This document shows, piece after piece, positions 41,835 through 51,100 of a stretch of DNA of 64,000 nucleotides; within the stretch, counting starts at the first letter, position 1, and each line of letters starts with the position of its first letter. Both the position numbers and the translations under genes were made by a program. Origin of the DNA: Symsagittifera roscoffensis (Eukaryota > Xenacoelomorpha > Acoela > Convolutidae); assembly GCF_963678635.1 (NCBI RefSeq), contig NC_087064.1, forward strand, positions 27,630,189-27,694,188. The letters run 5' to 3'. Below the pieces are notes generated by a model that did no database searches, was not told the DNA's origin, and was given only the letters and a program-made list of their open reading frames with translations.

Positions 41835-43587
41835 CTAGGGATAATGGATGGTTATGTGGTAGGGGTGGTAACTGTGGTGCTGTTTATCTTCATCAGGGTT
41901 TAGTTGTACTACATTATGGCTATTTTCTGATCCACATGGGACTGCGGTATCCCAGAAATAGGTTCTTCTTGAAAGTGTGTCAACGAAATGTACTTTATTC
42001 TTATAAAAGATAGGGATTCTTTTATAGCATCGTTTGTCTTCAAAAACGTATAGTGGTGATACTTTTTTGGTACAAGTATAGAACCATAAAATGTTTCCTT
42101 CGTAGTCTAAAAAATTTGATCTATTTCCTGATAGTAAATATCCTGCGTAGGGTATTTTTAATACTGCTAGTGCAAGTGATTGTAATATTTGTGTTCTTTC
42201 TAATTCGCATAGTTGGTGTAGTGTTTCTAATTCGGAGAGTGACATTTCTTGAAAAATTCGGCTAATCGTGTAGTCTAGTTTCATATCTAAGTGAATATCA
42301 TAGTGGATATTACCGAAATATGTACTATTCATTAGTGATAGTTCTTGTAAACGTGTGCTTCTAGTGTCATGGGGCTTTAGATGTCCACCGGGTTGACCTT
42401 TACTTCTTTGAAAATTAACTGGTATATATGATGTTCCTTCGTTTGGAGGATGACCTGTGGCATATGGGTCGATTTTTACTTTTCCAGTGGTCATGTCGAA
42501 TCCTTTTTCGTATTCAACTAATATCTCGGAGTATTGTGTTTTGTGAAGTGGGTTTCTGTATTTACATGCAAGTTCTGTTTCTTGATATGTTTGAAAACGT
42601 GTCAATTTATTTTCTATATTGTCTATGTTTCTAAAATTAGAACTTAGTTTTCGTGATGGATGGACTTGTTCATATGGAATTGATTGTATAAATTTTTTTT
42701 CGTGAAATTTTATCATACGAGCGTGTATTTTTGCTACTTGAAATGTTGTACATGTGTTCGGGGAACCAAACAATTGTTGCTTGTGTTCGTGTTGTAGGGT
42801 CACAATAGCCTTGATCGTTTTTACAAGAAAATCGAATTCCTTGATAGATCATTGTGTTGTCTGATAAATCTCGTGTGAGTTGTATTTTTTCGAGTTGTAT
42901 TTTCCAATCAAAAAACATGATTTCTTGATATCCTTTATTTTTTGTGTCTGCTTTGCAGTTTGATGGGTCATTTATACCAATGTGTGGTATCCAGTGTTTA
43001 TCGTGTATATCATAAGTTAATCTTCCGTGTGCGCCGTTGTATGGGTATTTTTCATCTAATTTTACATGTCCTTGATATCTTTCAAGTTCTGCTTGATGTA
43101 CAGAATCTGCAAAAACTTGGAAATATACTAGTTTTCTATCTGTGTTTTTATTTCTTGTGATATTTAGTCTGAGTAACTCGTTTTTACAATCTTCGGGATT
43201 GAGGTGTAAAAGTCGTTCTATATTACTCTGGTAGAATGATTCATGGTCAAGTCGGTTTTTATTTCCGTTTGAGACTTGTGAACAATGTACTTTCTTTTCA
43301 GAAAATGTTGCTGTGAATTTATATCCTATAACTGTTGTTGCTCGGGCTTTTGAGTAAAGTGTTGCGATTACATTTGTAGTTTCTATGGCTTGTGGTTCTG
43401 TTTCGCATTGTGATACTTGATTTATTGCATATTTGTGTAGTGTTTTTTGTTCGTTTTCTTCACAATCGTAATGTGTTACTAATAAATCTTGGGGTCCTGT
43501 GCGGGAGGAAGGGTTTATGTTTTCATTTGAGGTTATTAGAAAAAGGAGTTGGAGAAAAATTAAAATTTTTAGAATATACATGTGCAT
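41835..43587 (-). pseudogene. envelope glycoprotein, chuvirus/mononegavirus class III-like (frameshifted)
   Basis: The start at 43587 gives a hydrophobic signal peptide (residues about 4-20). Two overlapping frames, 43587-42670 and 42803-41835, join at a frameshift near 42745-42760. The pattern of a cysteine pair early on, a VW......C motif at the junction, and near the end an SGNRSNFLDYEGNILWFYTC block followed by CY..IP......(V)HF.D..(T/S)R and a final C resembles glycoproteins of chuviruses and rhabdovirus-like mononegaviruses, which certain retroelements have captured. About 580 residues in total. There is no transmembrane anchor after the last cysteine in any frame I read. The family call is by pattern and needs structural checking. 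Confidence 0.5.
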
Positions 43588-43747
43588 GACAATCCTGAGT
43601 ATGGGTTATAAAATGTGATGTAACCAATTGTCTTTTTGGTATATCTGTCGTATTTGTATATTACTTCAGTTGTTATAAATAGTGGTGGTAGGGATTGAGC
43701 TGTTATATTTGGTGGAGTTAATGGATAGGGATGTTGAGTAATGTTGT

Positions 43748-44746
43748 TTAATTAACCGTGATTTCAAATTTTAATTGTAGACTATTTTGTTGGAGTATTT
43801 GGATGTTATGAGCACGAATGTCTTCGTGAATGTCTTGTCTATACTGTAGTCTGTTTAGTGCCCAATTGTGGAGTCGGTTACTTTCTAGGTGTTGTCCAAA
43901 TAATGGTGGAGGTGCTGTGAATGTATTCCAGTCTAGTCTTAAAGGAATATTTGTTGATGATTGTTCTCGATATCTAGCGTCGAGGTTATTTGGGAAATTT
44001 AAGTTAAAAGGTGGTGGTGAAATCTGGCTTATTGATGGTGTTGATGGTAGTGATAATGTTTCTGGTAGTGATGAGGATGTTGTTGTATCCGTAGAAATAT
44101 CTATTGGATCATTTACTAAATTTAGTTCACCTTGTGTGAATGAATGTGTTGTCCAATATGGTAGTCGTGATGCTTGGTTTGGGGGGTTAAAAGGATTTTC
44201 ACGTATTTGTTCAGATGTTGGTGTTGAACCTAAGTAATCTGATGGTAGGCTTGAGGTGCTACGTTGTGAAAGAAGCGTAGGGGTTTCTGGTAATGTACCA
44301 ATGGGGTTTTCTGGAGTGTTTTGTGATGGGGATTGAGGTATATCAAAATGAACTCGGGGAGTTTGAAAATTTCTGTTTCGTCGAGGATGTATAATTTGTC
44401 TATTTATTTCGACTGTATCTTGGTTTTGACTAGGATTTCTTATTCTACTTAATTCTTGTGGTAGTGTTGGGTATAAGTTATATGTTGGTTCGCTTAGAGG
44501 TGCTTGTCGTTGAACTGGTTCTAGTGGTTCTGATAAGCGAGCGTGTCGTTCTTCAAAGGTATATGGGTTATCTTGAAAAGAAATTCGTGTTGATGTTTGG
44601 GGGTTTTGGGTAGTTGAAAGTGGTGTCGGGTTTTCTTGGGATGATGTCGGTGAAGACTGACTATGTGATTGTTGGGTAGCAATTTTTGATAGCTTTTTTT
44701 GGTTTATTCTTTTAGTGAAAAAGTTTATGTTTATTATAGTATTCTT
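43748..44746 (-). CDS. 332-codon ORF without ATG, Ser/Pro/Gln-rich, unknown function
   Basis: From the TAG at 44747-44749 to the TAA at 43748-43750 the minus strand is open for 332 codons but has no methionine codon in its first part. The product would be rich in Ser, Pro, Gln, Asn and Thr, with a more structured end (RYREQSSTNIPLRLDWNTF, then NRLQYRQDIHEDI). It overlaps the end of the hydrophobic ORF at 44712-44900 in a different frame. Expression would need splicing, frameshifting from the overlapping ORF, or non-AUG initiation. An undamaged open frame of this size in a sequence with few spare codons is unlikely by chance. Confidence 0.55.
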   Translation of the reverse strand, partial: KNTIININFFTKRINQKKLSKIATQQSHSQSSPTSSQENPTPLSTTQNPQTSTRISFQDNPYTFEERHARLSEPLEPVQRQAPLSEPTYNLYPTLPQELSRIRNPSQNQDTVEINRQIIHPRRNRNFQTPRVHFDIPQSPSQNTPENPIGTLPETPTLLSQRSTSSLPSDYLGSTPTSEQIRENPFNPPNQASRLPYWTTHSFTQGELNLVNDPIDISTDTTTSSSLPETLSLPSTPSISQISPPPFNLNFPNNLDARYREQSSTNIPLRLDWNTFTAPPPLFGQHLESNRLHNWALNRLQYRQDIHEDIRAHNIQILQQNSLQLKFEITVN

Positions 44747-44900
44747 CTAAAAAAAGAATTAGGAGAATTGTTGCTAGGGCGAATGTGATGATTGCTTTTT
44801 TTATACATTTGCATATTGTCAATATGAGGGATGATAGAAATGTTATAAAGATTACAAATAGTAAAAAAATATCGGTTCTACTAAAAATGGTTCGGATCAT
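44712..44900 (-). CDS. hydrophobic ORF B, 62 aa
   Basis: Begins in an ATGA overlap with the stop of ORF A. It contains two hydrophobic segments (FLLFVIFITFLSSLILTI and TFALATILLILFL) around a CKCIKK basic/cysteine stretch, so it looks like a small membrane protein or the membrane-anchor portion of a larger one. Unrecognised family. Confidence 0.4.
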   Translation of the reverse strand: MIRTIFSRTDIFLLFVIFITFLSSLILTICKCIKKAIITFALATILLILFLEEYYNKHKLFH

Positions 44901-45127
44901 TTAGATAAGTTTTGTGAATCGTACCTGTGGATATAGTCAATAGCTTTTGAAAGTTGGAGGTATAGTTCAAATAGGGAATAGAAAATTAAAAAAATATTGC
45001 AAAAAATGATTAAGATTATTACAAAAGATTCAAAGATATCAAAAAGAACTATTATAAAAGTTTTAAGTATCGTAAAAAATTGTTTGAGGTTTGTGATAAT
45101 TATAGTGACTGATTGAGAGAAGAGCAT
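44897..45127 (-). CDS. hydrophobic ORF A, 76 aa
   Basis: Starts directly after a TAA (TAAATG) and ends in the ATGA overlap with ORF B. A long hydrophobic stretch (residues about 18-58) of Ile, Leu and Phe dominates, followed by a polar end. Chance Phe/Ile richness in AT-rich DNA cannot be excluded, but the stop/start junctions on both sides favour a real translational series. Confidence 0.4.
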   Translation of the reverse strand: MLFSQSVTIIITNLKQFFTILKTFIIVLFDIFESFVIILIIFCNIFLIFYSLFELYLQLSKAIDYIHRYDSQNLSK

Positions 45128-45361
45128 TTACGAAATGACTTCTTGATCGAATATTTTTTGTTGTTTGGGGCAATTTTCAAGTGTGGTCGGATTATTTATT
45201 GGTTTTTTGTCAAGTGGGTTGAGTTTTGGTAAAAAATTGTTGGGGGCAATTTTTATGGTGATCGGGAGGTCTTCTTTGTCTTTATTTTCATTTGTCAAAT
45301 GATCTGGGGTATTTTTGAGATTTTTGTACTTTAGGCTAATTAAAATGGTCGTTCTTTTACT
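45128..45361 (-). CDS. possible ATG-less 77-codon ORF preceding ORF A
   Basis: Open from a TAA at 45362-45364 to the TAA that abuts the ORF A start. It is Asn/Lys/Pro/Leu-rich and protein-like (EDLPITIKIAPNNFLPKLNPL). A CTTTAGGCTAATT word is tandemly duplicated at its start (45330 and 45360). It may be an exon or a remnant. Confidence 0.3.
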   Translation of the reverse strand, partial: SKRTTILISLKYKNLKNTPDHLTNENKDKEDLPITIKIAPNNFLPKLNPLDKKPINNPTTLENCPKQQKIFDQEVIS

Positions 45362-45720
45362 TTAGGCTAATTTAACATATTTGTTTGGGGGGTATTTGAG
45401 GGCTGAGTTGGGGAAATATTGTTGATCTTTGGTTTATTAGATAAGGGAGGGTTATGATATTATGGTGATATTTATTTTAGTTGTCAAGTTGGAGTGGTTT
45501 GCTTATTTTTGACCTGGAGGTCGTAAAATTATAGTTATAGATATGCCTGGAGTTTAATATCGTTCGTCTAGTTGGTTTGTGTTAGAGTTAGAGAAGGTGA
45601 CGGATTGGATGAATCCTATTGGTTAATTATGAACTAGAATCGCTGCGTGTTTGTCAGCATGTTATTTTGAAAAATAAAAATTCAAAATGTTTCAAAGGTC
45701 TACGATTGTGAAATACAAAA

Positions 45721-48163
45721 TTAAAGTTGTTTTTGAAATTCGACTTTCTTTAATATTCTAGATTGTGGGATGAATAATTTATAATTTTTACGTGGTTGAT
45801 TTCTAAGTCGTGAAGACTCTCTATGTTCTGATTTGTCGATTTGTTCTTGGGGTATTATTTGTTCTGTCATTTTTCTATTTTTTCTTTCTTTTCGAGATGT
45901 ATTTTGATCTAGATTTTTTGTATTGTTTTTTGTGATGGTTGATTTTGTTATTTGGTTTTTGAGGTGAAAATCTTTTTGTTCCTTTGTTGTATTTTCCGTA
46001 TGTGGGTTATTTTGAATAACTTTTAAACCTGTAAAAGAATATAATTGAGTTAGTTCGCGGAGTGTGTATTCTTTTGGATAATAAGGTAATAGGTTATTTC
46101 GGTGTTGAATGATTTCTTTTTTGTCTGAGTCGGTGATTTTATATGTGACATCAGTGGGTTTTGCAATTATTTGGTATGGTCCTTTACGAAGGGGTTGTAA
46201 TTTTTTTGAAATTCCTTTTTGAGTATTAAAATTGGGTATTAATACAAATGTTCCAATTTTTAAATCGGAGGCTGGTGTAAAGCGTGAATTTATTTGTTCA
46301 TTAATGTTTTGCCTTTGTAACAAATTTTTTGTTACTTTTTGGTAAATTTCATTGAGTTTTTTATCTCTGTTTAAAATCCATTCGGTGTGTGTACCGGAGG
46401 CTAATTTAAGAATTTGTGGGTGATGAAAATGATCTTCATCGTGTGTATGTAAAGGTAGGTTATAACAAATTGAGTCTTTATTTGGTTGACAATAACCTTG
46501 TGCGTTTTTATGAGAGTTTGCTGTAAACATTATTGGTTTGCGTGGCTTTTGGTTAAAAACCATTTCATATGGTGACATTCCTAGAGTTGTCGTGATTTGT
46601 GAATTATATGCCGAGGGAAATAATTTTACATCTGCTGACCATTCAGTATATCTTGTATCATTTCCATTGATGATACATCTAAGATATTCTTGTAGTGAAC
46701 GGTTCCTACCATCGACTAAGCCGTTTGTCCAAGGTGCGTGAGATGTACGTGGTTTGTGTTTGATGTTATATAGATGACATAGTGTGATGATTTCATTATT
46801 TATGAATTCTGTACCGTTATCTGTAACTAGAATTTCTGGTAGTCCAAATTTGGCTATCCAGTGTTCATAAAGCAGTGTGTAAGCGTAATAAGCGTTACAA
46901 TGTGGTACTGGGTTAAGTGCTACATAATGTGTAAATGCGTCAACAATTACCATAATGTAGGAGTTTCCTTCGGATGAGGGTGAAATTGGTCCTTTTGTAT
47001 CAAAGGAGATACGGTGGTTAAAGTACAAACTTTGTCCTTTAAAATCTTGTTTTTGTGCTATTTGTTTTTGATTTGGGTAAGGTTTATTTAGTTGGCATAC
47101 TATACAGTCATTGCATAGTATTTTTATCCAAATTGGTGCATTTGGGAAATAAAAGTTTTGTATAAAATTTGAATATGTTTTCTCTGATCCAGAGTGTCCT
47201 TTAATATTTTGTGTATGTGAAATATTAAAAGCTATGAGAATCATACTTAAAGGGAGACAGGGAACTGTAGATTCATTTAATTTGTATTCTAGAAGGTCTG
47301 TGTTTTCATTAATTGTTGTATTATTAAATTTTCGAAAATATCGGAGGAGTGTTTTATTTCCTAAAATAGTTGTATCTGCCTTGACGGGTTTAGTTTTATA
47401 TTTGTGCCATGATTTTAATTGTCTAATTACTGGGTCAAGATTTTGGTATAGTTTCAATGTTGAAATTGTAATTGTTTCTGTTGGGGGGAGAAAAATGTTT
47501 TCTATTTCTGATTTAGATAAGGGTATTGTATCAAGTGGGTCATGGAGGTCAAAAACTTGATTTATTGTGTATTTTGAATCGTTTGTTTGTGGTCCTGATA
47601 AATTTATTTTATCAGTTAGGTTTTCTTTTTCAATTAGTGGAAAAAGGTCTTTTTTATGCGAGTGTTGTTTTACTCTTTTTTGTTGGGTGTTATTTTTTAT
47701 CCATTGTGAGTATGGAATTGGTTTGAAAGTTGATGTTCCAAGTAGATCAACTTCGTAGCAATCTAAGTAAAGTGGGAAGTGTTGTAGGTTATTTATCTGC
47801 GACTGTTCAAAGTCAGTTTTTACTGCATATTTGCATTCTAGTCGGGGTGATGTTTCGTTTTTTGCAAGGTAGAATTTTATATTTTTAGGTATTTCAACTG
47901 TAGTTTTACGTGTAAGTAATTCAGGTGGTGTATTTCGACTTAATGTGTCTGGTAATGCAAGATTTTTTCCTGCTGTCCAAACTATATGTAAGTTTGGAAA
48001 TTTCATTAGAATTAATTGAAATCTGTAAACTCGGTGATTTGGGTTGGATTTTTGTGTGAAGAGAAAAATGATTGGTTTGTGATCTGTGAATAGAACTGTT
48101 GGATGTTTTGATCCAAGTATCAGAAATTCATATTCTGTAAGTGTATAGATTATGGCTGTACAT
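45721..48163 (-). CDS. pol: pol continuation: RNase H end and integrase
   Basis: This is the continuation of the 48150-53930 frame after a frameshift near 48163: RNase H resumes with RECTAIIYTLTEYEFL and TDHKPIIF. Counting from Met at 48006, an HHCC zinc-binding domain lies at about residues 258-305 (H...H...C..C), the first Asp in FDTKGP near 335, the second in TDNGTEF near 395, and the third catalytic position in TNGLVDGRN near 432 is Asp where gypsy-type enzymes have Glu. A GPYQIIAK/YKI-type GPY/F motif follows near residue 625. The integrase inserts cDNA into the genome. It ends with a basic tail. Confidence 0.85.
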
Positions 48164-51100
48164 TCTCTGCTTGAGTGAATAATCGAGAATTTGCTGATAT
48201 AAGGTTCATTTTTTTTGTACCATTATGTGATTGTAATAACGCTGCGCCGATGCCAAAGTTCGAAGCATCGCACATTGCGTAGAATGGTTGATTTGGATCT
48301 GGAATTGTATTCGAAATTTGTTCAGTTAGAAGTTTTTTAATTTCTTCAAATCGTGCTTGATGTTCTGTATTCCATTCAAAATTGTTTTGCTGTCTAAGTA
48401 TATTATAGAATGGTCTTAGATATAATTGCATTTTATAAACATATTTGCTTAAAAAGTTTAGCATTCCAAGGAATTCTTGGATTTTCTTTTTATTTGTCGG
48501 TGGTTGGAGTTTCTGAATAGCGTCAATGCGTGATTTTAATGGGGTGATTGTTTTTCTTTCTATATTATGTCCTAAGAATTTTACTCGTGTTAAAAAGAAG
48601 TGTGATTTATCGGGGGCGGCCTTCAGATTTTCGTTCTGAAGTATTTGGTGATATTGTTCTAAAACATTGAACATTTCTTCTTTAGTCTGTGATTGCATAA
48701 AAACATCGTCTAAATAGGTGATTGCGTTTTTCTTGAGTATTAGTGGTCGAAAAATTTTGCTCATAAAAGCTGAAAATGCTGCTGGTCCTATGGATATTCC
48801 ATAGAATAAGCGGTTGAATTCATGCTGTTGGTTTCCAATAACAAATTGTGTTAAACGTCGCGATTGTTCATCTAATGGCATTTGATTGTATGCACTATTC
48901 ATATCTGCGGTTGTAAAGTATTTTCCGTTTATTTTTGTTAAAATAACTTGTATTGGTTCAATAGGCCAATTACACTTTGATTCATCTATGAGTGAGTTGA
49001 GGTATATAGCGTCGAGAACGATTTTTAATGATTCTCCTTTGGCTAGAATGATAACAGGGTTGATAAATGTGTTACCTTTTGGTTGTTCTTCTTTATTTAC
49101 TGGTGATATAATGTTGTATTGTTCTAAAATGTCGAGTAATCTGTTCACTTTATCGTGTAAGTGAATTGGTACTTTACTTGCTCTTTGTTTTTTGAAAACT
49201 GCATCTGGTTTTAATGGGAGATGTAATGATGAGCTGATTTTGTCAACATCAAATTTGGATGTTGCATAGACTGATGAATATTTGATTAGCTGTTTGGCTA
49301 ATTTATCAAATTCGTCTTGTGTTATTTGTGAATGTTGGAAGTTAAACATTGTTAAAAATTTCTGTTGATTCTCTGCGTAGTTACTTATGTTGAATGTAGG
49401 TTTGAAATATGGGGTTTTTGTGAAATAATCCGTATTTCTTTTTTCGTTACTTATTATATTATTTATGGATAATTCTTCATTAAGAATTGTGGATTGACAA
49501 ATATCTAATAATTGGAGTATATTATTTACGCGATATTCTTTTTCGTGTATTGGTGATATCGTAGCGTTGGTTTCGCAATAGCCTAAAAGTCCTAAAGGTA
49601 ATGTTACTTGATAGGGTGTATTGTTGTATACATGTAGAGATATAATATCTGAATTCGAGTTTTTCAAATATTTTATGGATGAGATTGTGATTTTGAAAAA
49701 TTTATGGATAGGTTTGAATTCAAAATCTGACATATAGAGTTGTTGTTTGTTTTGTTTTTTATCATATAGGTGAACTTGTTTTATTGAAAAATTATATATG
49801 TTTCCTGATAGTGGTTTCAGGTGTTTTCTTTGTTGGTTATATATTGGATAAAATTTTGAAAAGAATGGTGGTTGTTTGTTTAATCTTTGGAAAAATGTTA
49901 GGGATGTGTCTTTTGTTTTTGTGTATTTATCTTTGATTAGTATTTTACTGTTTAATATGTTGATTGTTGGTATATATTTAGAGATAAATGGTATTCCAAT
50001 GATATTGTGTTTAATATCAGTGATATGGAATATTTGTTTAAATGGTTTAGTTAAAATTTTATTTTGCTCCATTGTTCTTGTGGGGAGAAGAAATAATTGA
50101 ATTTTTCCATAGTTTACCAATGTTGATCCTTGTGCTGTTGCTAGTTTACTGGAGGTTTCAAGAGGTGTTAGCTTTGGGTGTAAGGTTTTTATTTCATTCC
50201 ATGTGGGAATGTTTATTATATTTGATTCTGCTCCTGAATCAATTAAAAAATCAATTTCAAGATCTGGTGGTTGAAATTCTTTGCTTCTTGGACTTTCTAA
50301 AAGAAATGGTATTGTCCAAATTTTTTCTTTGGGTTGTTCTTTTTGTATGTTTTGATAGATGTGATTTGTATCTAAGCATTTTGTCTTATCATTCTCATTG
50401 GGTTGATTTGTAGTGTTAATTTCGTTTGTTTCTTGTGTTGTTTGTGTAGAATGGATGGGTTCAATATAATAATTGTGAAGGAGTTCTAATTGATTTTCAT
50501 ATATATGTGATGAAAAAGGTTGTTCATATATAATAGGTTCGTAATCATTTTCAACTGCTATCATATTTATGGAGATAGTGTTTTCTGTATCACTTTCTGA
50601 TTCTGATGATTCACAGTTTATTTGATTCAGTTGTAGTTCGTTATTTCCTGTGTCATCAATACCTGGAGGGTCTGATGTTGTTTCTGGGTTTGATTGTACT
50701 TGATTAATATTTCTTGGATGTTTAGGTGTACTACTTCTGTGACGATTGTTAGAATTATTATAATGGTTATTATTCCTGTGTGGTGATTGGGAATAATTTC
50801 TATAATGATTATTATAACTTGAATGTCGATTTTGTGAATTATTTCGTGATCTGTTTTGGTAATTATTGTTTGGTCTGTTATAGTTTGATCTATTATATGA
50901 GTTATTCCTTGATCGATTGTTCGGGTAATTCTGGTTTCGGTTGTTTGAATAACTTCTATTCCGATTATTGGAGTAGTTTCTATTTCTATTGTATGATGAA
51001 TTTCGTGATTGATTGTTTGGATAGTAATTATTTCTTGATTGGGAATTAGATCTAGAAACAAATCGTGTTGTATTTGAATTTGATCTGGAGTAGTTATTTC

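Noticed and set aside
41408-44237. Plus-strand ORFs across the retroelement (for example 41408-41659, 43830-44237, 50072-50413)
   Set aside because: They are antisense shadows of real minus-strand coding regions and reflect the strand bias of the element.
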